Shown here: one piece after another, positions 16,811 through 24,548 of the stretch | Position numbering within the stretch: the first letter of the stretch is position 1 | Layout: every line of letters starts with the position of its first letter | Assembly (NCBI GenBank): GCA_018267215.1 | Contig: JAFDYX010000002.1 | Span: 186,001 to 250,000, forward strand | Origin: Bacteroidota bacterium | GTDB lineage: Bacteria > Bacteroidota > Bacteroidia > Cytophagales > Cyclobacteriaceae | Direction of reading: 5' to 3' | DNA length: 64,000 nt | Made by a program: the position numbers and the translations under genes | The notes under the pieces: model-generated | Seen by the model: the letters and a program-made list of their open reading frames with translations, nothing else | What the model was told of the DNA's origin: nothing | The model's database searches: none

Positions 16811-19126
16811 ATGGATAAAATAAATACACCTATATTATTGTGTCACCTCATTTATCATTTTGCAAAAGACATCTCTATCCGGATTGCTGTTTTTATTTTG
16901 TTTCTCGCATCTGGCCATGAGGCAATAGCCCAAGGAAATATCCGGGGGGCTGTGTTCGACAGCGCTACGAGAAAACCTTTGTCGGGTGCAGTGGTTATTA
17001 TTCCCAACACTAATTTTGGTGCTACCACGGGCGAAAGCGGAATTTATGAACTGACAAAAGTGCCTCATGGAAATTATACGATTTCAGTTTCACATATCGG
17101 GTATAGTTCTAAGTTGATAAATATTTCGGTTAACTCGAATCCGATAACGGCAGACTTCCGGTTAAAACCAGCCAGTGTTGAACTGAAGGAAGTAGTGGTG
17201 TCTTCGCAGATTGCCCACAACCAACAAATCATCAGCAATCTGGATATCAATATCAGACCCATCAACAACTCACAGGAAATTTTGCGCATGGTTCCGGGAC
17301 TTTTCATCGCACAGCATGCCGGAGGCGGAAAGGCAGAGCAAATTTTTTTGAGAGGCATGGATCTCGACCACGGCACCGACATACGAATAACTGTGGATGG
17401 CATTCCGGTAAATATGGTATCGCACGCGCATGGACAAGGTTATGCCGATCTCCACTTTGTCATACCCGAGCTGGTGCAGAACGTAAACTTCAACAAAGGG
17501 CCTTACCGTACCGAAGATGGCAACCTGACTACGGCCGGTTCGGTTGCGTTCAACACAAAAAATACACTGGGCAAAAGTTTTATTAAAACAGATGTAGGTC
17601 AATACCAAACCTATCGCACGGTAGCCGGCATTGATCTGCTCGGCCAAAAAGGAAGAACCAAAAATCAAGATGCTTACGTGGCCGGAGAGTATAGTTATTC
17701 CCGATCTTTCTTCGACAACTCTCAGCATTTCAAAAGGCTCAACCTGATGAGTAAATACAACGGCCAAGTTTCGAAGAACAGTGTTTTAACCGCTACTGCC
17801 TCCACGTTATGGAGTACATGGGATTTTTCCGGTGAAATACCGGAGCGGGCTGTTTCAGAAAGATTGATTGGTTTCTATGGGGCGCTCGACACTACACAGC
17901 GGGGCGCTACCGCACGCACAAATGCCAGCGTTCAGTTACTTACGCGAACGCCATCCAACGATCTGATCAAAAATCAAATTTTTTATACCAACAACACATT
18001 CGAGTTATACTCTAACTTTACTTACTTCCTCACCGACAGTATTCAGGGCGATCAAATCCGGCAAAAAGAAGCCCGCAATATGTTTGGGTACAACGGCAGT
18101 TATACACACGATCACTCAATTGGAAACATTTCAGCAACAGCGACAGCCGGCATATACTACCGCCATGATTTGACCAATGGAACTGAACTGGCTCATACTA
18201 AAGATGGATCTATCACGCTGCAACGATTAGAGTATGGCAACATCAACGAACAAAATCTGGGCATCTATGCCGAAGAACTCGTGCAGTTTTCTAATCGGTT
18301 TACCATGAATGCGGGCGTGCGCATAGATTATTTCTCTAATCAATATCGCGACCGGATGGTAACGCCTCCTTCCACCGGTACAGTAAAATCAAATATCATC
18401 TGCCCCAAGTTAAATTTCTATTACACGCCTAACTCAAATATTCAGTTTTATCTGAAGGGAGGCAAAGGGTTTCACTCCAACGACACACGCGTAGTAGTTC
18501 GCGAGAGAGGAATACAAACGCTTCCGGCCGCATGGGGTTCTGATCTGGGTGCCATCTTTAAACCCGTGCCCAATTTGCTGGTCAACATGGCCGCGTGGTA
18601 CCTCTGGCTCAATCAGGAATTTGTGTATGTGGGCGATGTGGGTGTGGTAGAGCCTACAGACAAAACCAGAAGATACGGAATTGATTTGTCTGTGCGATAT
18701 CAGCTCAGCAAGAATTTGTTCTTTGACGGAGATCTGAACACAGCCAAACCACGTTATGTTTCTTATCCTGAAGGGCAGAACTACGTTCCGCTCGGCCCGC
18801 TCCTAACAACCACTGGCGGATTGACCTTTACTCAACGCAAAGGATTTGGCGGCAGCCTTCGCTACCGCTACATGGGCAACCGGCCGGCTAATGAAGATAA
18901 TACGGTGGTAGCAGTCGGCTACTTGGTGTGTGACGGACTGATTAATTATACCAATGAAAAATATGTAGTGGCTTTTTCGGTACAAAATATTTTCAACAGG
19001 CGATGGGAAGAAGCACAGTTCGACACCACTACTAAACTACGGGGTGAACACACACCGGTTGATCAAATTTGTTATACACCCGGCACACCGTTTTTTGCTA
19101 AACTCAGTTTCACTTATCTTTTTTAA
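16811..19126 (+). CDS. TonB-dependent receptor with carboxypeptidase-regulatory-like domain
   Basis: 771 residues from the ATG at 16811; the open frame extends a few codons upstream only through a TTG. After the signal peptide (ending AIAQ) comes a CarboxypepD_reg-like domain (about 42-125), then a plug domain and a 22-strand barrel ending FTYLF. The plug contains a notable motif NMVSHAHGQGYADLHF, with three His in a dozen residues at the place where substrate is met. In this fold the receptor imports siderophores, metals or other large solutes, powered by TonB-ExbBD. With the His-rich neighbour upstream, a metal ligand is the best guess. No SusD partner follows, so it is not a standard glycan-uptake pair. 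Confidence 0.85.
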   Translation: MDKINTPILLCHLIYHFAKDISIRIAVFILFLASGHEAIAQGNIRGAVFDSATRKPLSGAVVIIPNTNFGATTGESGIYELTKVPHGNYTISVSHIGYSSKLINISVNSNPITADFRLKPASVELKEVVVSSQIAHNQQIISNLDINIRPINNSQEILRMVPGLFIAQHAGGGKAEQIFLRGMDLDHGTDIRITVDGIPVNMVSHAHGQGYADLHFVIPELVQNVNFNKGPYRTEDGNLTTAGSVAFNTKNTLGKSFIKTDVGQYQTYRTVAGIDLLGQKGRTKNQDAYVAGEYSYSRSFFDNSQHFKRLNLMSKYNGQVSKNSVLTATASTLWSTWDFSGEIPERAVSERLIGFYGALDTTQRGATARTNASVQLLTRTPSNDLIKNQIFYTNNTFELYSNFTYFLTDSIQGDQIRQKEARNMFGYNGSYTHDHSIGNISATATAGIYYRHDLTNGTELAHTKDGSITLQRLEYGNINEQNLGIYAEELVQFSNRFTMNAGVRIDYFSNQYRDRMVTPPSTGTVKSNIICPKLNFYYTPNSNIQFYLKGGKGFHSNDTRVVVRERGIQTLPAAWGSDLGAIFKPVPNLLVNMAAWYLWLNQEFVYVGDVGVVEPTDKTRRYGIDLSVRYQLSKNLFFDGDLNTAKPRYVSYPEGQNYVPLGPLLTTTGGLTFTQRKGFGGSLRYRYMGNRPANEDNTVVAVGYLVCDGLINYTNEKYVVAFSVQNIFNRRWEEAQFDTTTKLRGEHTPVDQICYTPGTPFFAKLSFTYLF

Positions 19127-19193
19127 TTATCTTGAACTCAAATTCAAAAGTCAATTCCTTCGGTTTCCTATCACAGCCTCATTATCTTATCTG

Positions 19194-19751
19194 ATGAAAA
19201 AAAACCTATCGTCCAAACAATGCGAAAGCATCATTAAAGTTTTGCGGTTGCGCTTCGAAAAAAATAAAGCACGACACAAAGGAATAGACTGGGCTGACGT
19301 GCAAAAGAAACTCCAAGCCAATACCGATAAACTATGGTCGCTCAATCAAATGGAAGAAACAGGAGGAGAGCCTGACGTCATCAGCTTTGATAAAAAAAAT
19401 GGTGAATATCTTTTTTATGACTGCAGTGAGGAAAGTCCGAAGGGAAGGCGAAGCATTTGCTACGACCCTCAGGCGCTGGCGTCAAGGAAAGAACACAAAC
19501 CTAAAAACAGTGCCTTAGGCATGGCCGCAGAAATAGGCATTGAGTTGCTGACAGAAGAACAGTACCGCGAACTACAACGATTAGGAAAATTTGATACCAA
19601 AACATCCAGTTGGATACACACTCCTGCTGCTATCAGAGAACAAGGAGGCGCCATCTTTGCCGACTACCGTTACGGGCATGTATTCATCTATCACAACGGA
19701 GCCGAGTCTTACTATGCAGCCAGAGGATTTCGCGGTTTGTTGCGTGTATAA
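19194..19751 (+). CDS. DUF4256 family protein
   Basis: 185 residues from the ATG at 19194. The sequence closely follows the DUF4256 pattern: RFEKNKARHKGIDWADVQ, then GGEPDVISFDKK, FYDCSEESPKGRRSICYD, and the C-terminal YHNGAESYYAARGFRG. The family is widespread, cytosolic by its lack of signal or helices, and of unknown function. The open frame runs 50 codons upstream, overlapping the end of the TonB receptor gene, but that part does not match the family and starts in another gene. Likely transcribed together with the receptor (67 bases apart), though a shared role is not indicated. Confidence 0.85.
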   Translation: MKKNLSSKQCESIIKVLRLRFEKNKARHKGIDWADVQKKLQANTDKLWSLNQMEETGGEPDVISFDKKNGEYLFYDCSEESPKGRRSICYDPQALASRKEHKPKNSALGMAAEIGIELLTEEQYRELQRLGKFDTKTSSWIHTPAAIREQGGAIFADYRYGHVFIYHNGAESYYAARGFRGLLRV

Positions 19752-19948
19752 AATTCAGAATAAAACATGCGCCTAAAAAGCAATGGCACACACTGAGTAG
19801 CCTGCTGATCTTTGTCATGTTTTGACAAGTAAATCATTGTAACCTTTCAGCATATTTTCTGAACTATTCATTTAGCTCTATCGTTCCGATTATGACAGAG
19901 TGTGAGAGAATAAAATAACATAGTTGCAATGCTAAAAATAAATATGGA

Positions 19949-20428
19949 ATGAAAGATACACAACCCATTAAACGCCATGCGGCCATCGTTGAACTATCGC
20001 GCGACCATCATTTTACTTTACTGCTCATTTGGAAAATCCGGAATGGGTTAAAAAAATCTATCGAGGCCGAACGAATCAGCGCTTATGCCTTGCACTATTA
20101 TGACGTTGAATTAAAATCGCATTTTAAAGCAGAGGAAGATCTGCTCTATTGTAAAATGCCTGCCGACAACCCGCTGCGAAAGCAGGTGGAAGCAGAACAT
20201 GCGCATATTCACCGGATTGCTGCCGATATAAAAGCCAATCCATCGGATACGGAATTGCTCAAACAATTTGCTGACGATATAGACAAGCATGTTCGCTTTG
20301 AAGAACGACAGCTCTTTAACTACCTGCAAGAAACCGTTGCCGAGAGTGAACTGGCAAAAATTGCCCCTCTGCTAAACGCGAGAAAACATGAAGATGAAAA
20401 CGCATGGAAAGATGCATTTTGGAAATAA
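19949..20428 (+). CDS. Hemerythrin-like domain protein
   Basis: 159 residues, all helical. The pattern of di-iron ligands of the hemerythrin HHE family is visible: SRDHHFTL near residue 17, KSHFKAEED, EAEHAHIHR and DKHVRFEERQLF. Such proteins bind O2 or nitric oxide, or buffer iron; no signal peptide, so cytosolic. A second hemerythrin-like gene of this window lies behind copA at 59.0 kb. It stands alone between DUF4256 and the NADH dehydrogenase. The ATG at 19949 is preceded by an A-rich leader; no promoter box could be fixed. Confidence 0.75.
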   Translation: MKDTQPIKRHAAIVELSRDHHFTLLLIWKIRNGLKKSIEAERISAYALHYYDVELKSHFKAEEDLLYCKMPADNPLRKQVEAEHAHIHRIAADIKANPSDTELLKQFADDIDKHVRFEERQLFNYLQETVAESELAKIAPLLNARKHEDENAWKDAFWK

Positions 20429-20528
20429 GCCTAATCATCAGGATATAGAATACTGCTACTCCTTCTACCGCATGAATGTATATGTCAAAAAATAGTTTAG
20501 AGATCGGTCAATATAAATTATATGATTT

Positions 20529-21836
20529 ATGAACCCCGTCAGAAAAAAAATAATTGTGGTGGGGGGCGGTTTTGCCGGTATTCAATTAGTGCGCCAACTC
20601 AACGAAAAGCTGTTTGATGTTTTACTGATAGACCAAATCAATCACCATCAGTTTCAGCCGCTCTTTTATCAGGTAGCCACCTCTCAAATTGAACCTTCCA
20701 GTATTTCACTTCCCTTGCGAAATATTTTTAAGAAAAAACCCAACGTACAGATTCGGTTAGCTCAGGTATTGAGTATAGTAAGCCATCAAAACAAAATCAT
20801 TACCTCCATCGGAGAGTTCAGTTATGATTTTTTGGTTTTAGCTACAGGGTGTACCACCAATTTTTTCGGCAACGGAAATATCGCAAACCATTCCTTTACT
20901 CTTAAAACCACCTACGATGCCATCATCATCCGCAACCACATCTTACAAACATTCGAAAAAATAATTTCTGCCACCGGTGCAGAACGAACCGGATTGTGTA
21001 ATCTGGCGATTGTGGGTGCCGGGGCTACCGGTGTAGAATTGGCAGGCGCTTTTGCTGAAGTGAAAAAAAACTTTTTGCCGCGCGATTATCGCGAAGTTGA
21101 TTTTTCAAAATTCAATATTTATTTGATTGAGGGTACAAAAGATACGCTGAGCAACATGAGTGCGGCCTCTCAGGAGGAATCGAAAAAATATTTGCAGCAA
21201 ATGGGCGTTACGATTTTAACTGAAACCTTTGTAAAAGATTATGATGGCAACATGTTGCTGCTGAGCAGCGGAGAGAAGATACACACCCAAACGGTTATCT
21301 GGGCAGCCGGTGTAACAGGAAATACAATTGACGGACTTTCGCCCGGCTCCATCACTCGTGGCAACCGGGTAATCGTTGACCGCATCAACAAAGTAGCAGG
21401 AACAGAAAACATTTATGCCGTTGGCGATGTTGCCTTCATGTCAACTGCCAAATACCCAAAAGGCCACCCGCAAGTAGCGAATGTGGCCATCAACCAGGCC
21501 AAACTTCTGGCAAAAAATTTATCGCGCATATTGCAAAATAAAAAAACAACAGAATTTGAATACAACGATCTCGGCTCGATGGCCATCATCGGACGGAACA
21601 AAGCCGTGGTAGATTTGCCGTTTGTCCACTTCCGGGGGCGCATGGCCTGGCTTACGTGGATGTTCTTGCACCTGATGCTGATCATCACCGTAAAAAACAA
21701 ACTGATCATTTTTATTAATTGGGCCTGGACATATTTGTCAAAAGACACCTCACTCCGGTTAATCCTCGCCCCGGAAAAGCGGATCAAAAAAACAAAAGGA
21801 GCCAACCTTATTGCTGCCCCAGCAGCAGTAGAATGA
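20529..21836 (+). CDS. ndh: Type II NADH dehydrogenase-like FAD oxidoreductase
   Basis: 435 residues. It opens with the FAD Rossmann motif IIVVGGGFAGIQL; a second dinucleotide motif VGAGATGVELAGAF (about 160-173) binds NAD(P)H, and AVGDVAFM is the C-terminal FAD contact. The last 70 residues hold amphipathic and hydrophobic segments that attach the enzyme to the inner membrane, as in NDH-2. It oxidises NADH and reduces quinone without pumping protons. Length fits NDH-2 (about 430). Close relatives include ferredoxin and sulfide:quinone reductases, but the Cys residues needed by the latter were not seen. Confidence 0.85.
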   Translation: MNPVRKKIIVVGGGFAGIQLVRQLNEKLFDVLLIDQINHHQFQPLFYQVATSQIEPSSISLPLRNIFKKKPNVQIRLAQVLSIVSHQNKIITSIGEFSYDFLVLATGCTTNFFGNGNIANHSFTLKTTYDAIIIRNHILQTFEKIISATGAERTGLCNLAIVGAGATGVELAGAFAEVKKNFLPRDYREVDFSKFNIYLIEGTKDTLSNMSAASQEESKKYLQQMGVTILTETFVKDYDGNMLLLSSGEKIHTQTVIWAAGVTGNTIDGLSPGSITRGNRVIVDRINKVAGTENIYAVGDVAFMSTAKYPKGHPQVANVAINQAKLLAKNLSRILQNKKTTEFEYNDLGSMAIIGRNKAVVDLPFVHFRGRMAWLTWMFLHLMLIITVKNKLIIFINWAWTYLSKDTSLRLILAPEKRIKKTKGANLIAAPAAVE

Positions 21837-21853
21837 CGGATTGAATATTCCTT

Positions 21854-21861
21854 TACATTTG
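21854..21861 (+). promoter_or_regulatory. -7 element for the outer-membrane protein gene
   Basis: TACATTTG, an exact TAnnTTTG, 20 bases before the ATG at 21882. No -33 box at the right distance. Confidence 0.4.
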
Positions 21862-21881
21862 CTGCTGACAAACAAAAAAAT

Positions 21882-22511
21882 ATGAAAAAACTTTTGCTCT
21901 TTATTTTCCTGATCCCCTTCGTGTGCCATGCTCAATTTTCTAAAGGAGAGAAATTTATAGGTGGTTCAATCAACGCCTCGTTAAGTGGCACAACATTCAA
22001 CCCGGCTCCCACCACGAACACATCTAACTATTTTTATGTAGCACCTTCTGTGGGTTATTTTACTGATGAAAAAACTGCCTGGGGCCTCGCCTTGACATAC
22101 AACAATAGCTATCAAAAATCTCAGTCTGGCACTTCTGGATCTTATAACTCCTCATCCGGCTACACGTGGGGATTAAACCCATTTATAAAGCGTTATTGGT
22201 CTCTTTCCAATTCAATTTATTTTGCGCTAAAGGGACAAGTTGGTTTCACGCGGGGAAATTCTAAGAATGTTTCTTTTAATGCTTTCACATCAATTACCTC
22301 TACATCTGAAACTCCGATGTACCAGTTGGATGCCTTTGTATCTCCATCTTTTATTTTTTTTCCAACTCCACAGTGGGGTATTGAGACCGGCCTGAGTTCA
22401 GTGGGGTACACCTACACGCGCAACCTGCCCAATGTTTCTTCATCCGGCACATTTGGCCTCAATGCCGGTTCTATTTCGCTCGGGCTGGCCTATTACTTTG
22501 GTAAGAAATAA
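21882..22511 (+). CDS. Outer-membrane beta-barrel protein
   Basis: 209 residues: signal peptide (1-18, ending CHAQ), then about eight alternating strands rich in Ser, Thr, Tyr and Gly, ending YYFGKK. This is the layout of small OmpA-like or OmpW-like barrels (outer membrane beta-barrel family of Bacteroidota, often annotated PorT or OMP_b-brl). It has no C-terminal peptidoglycan-binding domain. Function unknown; typically structural or related to stress. It has its own -7 element. Confidence 0.65.
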   Translation: MKKLLLFIFLIPFVCHAQFSKGEKFIGGSINASLSGTTFNPAPTTNTSNYFYVAPSVGYFTDEKTAWGLALTYNNSYQKSQSGTSGSYNSSSGYTWGLNPFIKRYWSLSNSIYFALKGQVGFTRGNSKNVSFNAFTSITSTSETPMYQLDAFVSPSFIFFPTPQWGIETGLSSVGYTYTRNLPNVSSSGTFGLNAGSISLGLAYYFGKK

Positions 22512-22586
22512 CTGGCAGAGCCAAACATTACGTATTTCGCTGATTTTCAGCGATTTTACATTATCAGTCGTATCATTGCTCCTTCC

Positions 22587-22617
22587 TTTGCCAATCCGAA
22601 ACCATTTTATACCTTTG
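22587..22617 (+). promoter_or_regulatory. Bacteroidota promoter of the rpsF-rpsR-rplI operon
   Basis: TTTG at 22587-22590, then exactly 19 bases, then TACCTTTG at 22610-22617: a full match to the -33/-7 consensus of the Bacteroidota housekeeping sigma factor. The start of transcription should be at about 22622-22625, giving a leader of roughly 20 bases, too short for an S6:S18-binding leader structure. Confidence 0.8.
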
Positions 22618-22644
22618 CAGCCCATTTAAAACTATGTTTAACTC

Positions 22645-23013
22645 ATGAAAAATTACGAGACAGTATTCATTTTGAATCCCGTTTTGTCTGAAGATCAGGC
22701 AAAGGATGCTGTCGAGAAATTCGTGAAGGTGTTGACCAAGGCCAAAGCCGAAATCGTCAACAAAGAGTTTTGGGGACTGAAAAAAATGGCTTACGAAATC
22801 CAGAACAAGTCCACCGGCTTTTACAACCTCCTCGAATTTGCGACAGAGAACACCGGCATTATCAACACCTTGGAAACAGAATTCCGCAGGGATGAGTCGG
22901 TCATGCGCTTTCTTACCACCGTACTCGACAAGCACGCGGTAGCCTACAACACGCGCAGAAAGAAAGGCGAATTTAACCGTACTAAAAAAACACCCAAAAA
23001 GGTTGAAGCATGA
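22645..23013 (+). CDS. rpsF: 30S ribosomal protein S6
   Basis: 122 residues; starts [18 protein letters not shown], the conserved opening of S6, with the [18 protein letters not shown] block in the middle. S6 binds S18 on the platform of the small subunit. A basic, Lys-rich tail (from about 105) is a little longer than in E. coli but normal for the phylum. Its stop overlaps the start of rpsR (ATGA at 23010-23013), so the two partners are translationally coupled. It is the first gene of a ribosomal operon with a strong promoter in front of it. Confidence 0.97.
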   Translation: MKNYETVFILNPVLSEDQAKDAVEKFVKVLTKAKAEIVNKEFWGLKKMAYEIQNKSTGFYNLLEFATENTGIINTLETEFRRDESVMRFLTTVLDKHAVAYNTRRKKGEFNRTKKTPKKVEA

Positions 23014-23261
23014 CATTAATGAATGAACCTATCAAGCGCGCAGAAATTAAACCTAAATACTGCCGCTTCAAAAAGAGCGGGATCAAGTACATTGACTACA
23101 AAGACCCCGACTTCTTGTTAAAGTTTATCAACGAGCAGGGAAAAATTCTGCCCCGCAGGTTGACAGGCACAAGCTGGAAATACCAAAAGAAGGTGGCTCA
23201 GGCTGTTAAACGCGCGCGCCATCTGGCCATATTGCCTTATTTGGCTGATCAATTGAAATAA
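23010..23261 (+). CDS. rpsR: 30S ribosomal protein S18
   Basis: 83 residues with the S18 signature: [17 protein letters not shown], then [32 protein letters not shown]. It binds S6 and 16S rRNA. Translation begins at the ATGA overlap with rpsF; a second ATG three codons later is also possible. Ordinary length, no oddities. Next gene: rplI, after 18 bases. Confidence 0.97.
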   Translation: MTLMNEPIKRAEIKPKYCRFKKSGIKYIDYKDPDFLLKFINEQGKILPRRLTGTSWKYQKKVAQAVKRARHLAILPYLADQLK

Positions 23262-23279
23262 CCTAAACCTTGTAATACC

Positions 23280-23723
23280 ATGGAAGTGATTTTGACACAA
23301 GATGTAACAGGGCTTGGTTACAAAAACGATACTGTAAAAGTAAAGCCCGGCTATGGCCGCAATTATTTAATCCCCACCGGGGTAGCTGTCATTGCCAACG
23401 ACTCCAACAAAAAAAGAGTAGCCGAAGATATCCGTCAGGCTTCGCACAAAGCTGCCAAGATTAAGCAGGATGCTGAAAACTTGATTGCTAAAATCGGAGA
23501 GATGACGGTAGAAATTAAAACCAAAGCAGGAGAAACAGGCCGTATTTTCGGAGCTGTTACTCCGCTGCAGGTAAGCGAAGCCTTAAAAGCAAAAGGTTTT
23601 GATGTTGACCGTAGGAAGATTTCCTTTAAGGAGCAACCTAAAGAATTGGGTACCTACACGGCACTGCTCGACATCCACAAAGAAGTGAAGCACAGCATTC
23701 AGGTGAATGTAGCAGCCGAATAA
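23280..23723 (+). CDS. rplI: 50S ribosomal protein L9
   Basis: 147 residues. The N-terminal rRNA-binding domain (MEVILTQDVTGLGYKNDTVKVKPGYGRNYLIPTGVA) is followed by the long connecting helix (about 40-75) and the C-terminal domain (KTKAGETGRIFGAVTP). L9 binds 23S rRNA near the L1 stalk and helps keep the reading frame. It ends the operon; a strong hairpin terminator follows 20 bases after its stop. Confidence 0.97.
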   Translation: MEVILTQDVTGLGYKNDTVKVKPGYGRNYLIPTGVAVIANDSNKKRVAEDIRQASHKAAKIKQDAENLIAKIGEMTVEIKTKAGETGRIFGAVTPLQVSEALKAKGFDVDRRKISFKEQPKELGTYTALLDIHKEVKHSIQVNVAAE

Positions 23724-23743
23724 CTTGATCCTGTTTTTTTTAA

Positions 23744-23776
23744 AAAGAGGTTGCCTTAACAAAGGCAGCCTCTTTT
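23744..23776. terminator. Bidirectional terminator between rplI and the DUF3109 gene
   Basis: Stem of 14 pairs with one G-U: AAAGAGGTTGCCTT (23744-23757), loop AACA, AAGGCAGCCTCTTT (23762-23775), with T-rich tracts on both sides in the sense of each strand. The far end of the stem overlaps the stop codon of the convergent DUF3109 gene (23775-23777). Confidence 0.85.
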
Positions 23777-24353
23777 ATTTTGTATTGATAGGCTGTTTCT
23801 CAATCAACTGAACCAACTCATTGTACCAAGCCTCTCCGTACTTGCGGATAAGCGGTTCTTTTAAAAATTTGTAGAGCGGAACTTGCAGCGACTTTCCGAG
23901 TTGGCACGCATCCGAGCAGATGCTCCATTCGTGATAATTTACTGCTTCGAGGTTTTTCTTTTTAACAATGCGAATAGGATATAAATGGCACGACATCGGC
24001 TTGCGAAAAGAAATTTTCCCTTCCAAATAAGCCTGCTCTATCCCACATTTTAAAATTCCTTGCTGGTTGTAGTGCGCGTAGGCACATTCGCGCCCTTCAA
24101 TGGTGGGTGTAGAAAAATCGCCATCTTCATCTAAAATATAAGGCCCCTGCGTCTCAATGCTTTTCAGTCCTTCGGCCGTCAGGTAAGGCTTGATGGCCGT
24201 CTGTATCTCTTTCATGACATCCAACTCGTCTTCTTCCAGCGGGGCGCCCAATTCGCCTTCTACGCAACAAGCACCTTTGCATTTTTCGAGATGGCAGACA
24301 AACTCTACCGAGGCAATGTCGTCCGAAACTAATATTTCTCCTACTTTGATCAC
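23775..24353 (-). CDS. DUF3109 family protein (putative metal-cluster protein)
   Basis: 192 residues. The conserved Cys pattern of DUF3109 is visible: [16 protein letters not shown] near the start, then Cys in [31 protein letters not shown]. Eight or more Cys suggest that it binds a zinc or iron cluster; function is not known. The start codon is GTG at 24351-24353 (complement CAC): the usual family start [12 protein letters not shown] lies there and no ATG is nearby. The gene has its own promoter, divergent from uvrD, and shares a terminator with rplI. Confidence 0.85.
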   Translation of the reverse strand: MIKVGEILVSDDIASVEFVCHLEKCKGACCVEGELGAPLEEDELDVMKEIQTAIKPYLTAEGLKSIETQGPYILDEDGDFSTPTIEGRECAYAHYNQQGILKCGIEQAYLEGKISFRKPMSCHLYPIRIVKKKNLEAVNYHEWSICSDACQLGKSLQVPLYKFLKEPLIRKYGEAWYNELVQLIEKQPINTK

Positions 24354-24367
24354 CTATTGAATTTTGC

Positions 24368-24398
24368 CAAAGGTATTTTCATTCTCTATAAACTACAA
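24368..24398 (-). promoter_or_regulatory. Promoter of the DUF3109 gene
   Basis: On the minus strand: TTG (24398-24396), 20 bases, TACCTTTG (24375-24368). The start codon GTG follows only 14 bases after the -7 box, so the leader is very short. Confidence 0.6.
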
Positions 24399-24491
24399 GC
24401 CCGTGCAAAAAATACAGCGTGGTAGCAGCCTTGCCTGCCTTACACGAACAATTCCATACTACCCAATGCGCTTTCGGTAGTTTTCATCTGT

Positions 24492-24499
24492 TATCTTTG
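24492..24499 (+). promoter_or_regulatory. -7 element of the uvrD operon
   Basis: TATCTTTG, an exact TAnnTTTG. It is directly followed by an ATG at 24501 which, given transcription start about 5 bases later, cannot be the start codon; this decides for the ATG at 24549. Confidence 0.65.
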
Positions 24500-24548
24500 T
24501 ATGGAAATAATACAACTGCTACTCGGGCAGCAAGTCTTAAAAAAATCA

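Noticed and set aside
17270-17767. 165-codon open frame on the minus strand
   Set aside because: Antisense to the TonB receptor, whose frame has clear domain matches.
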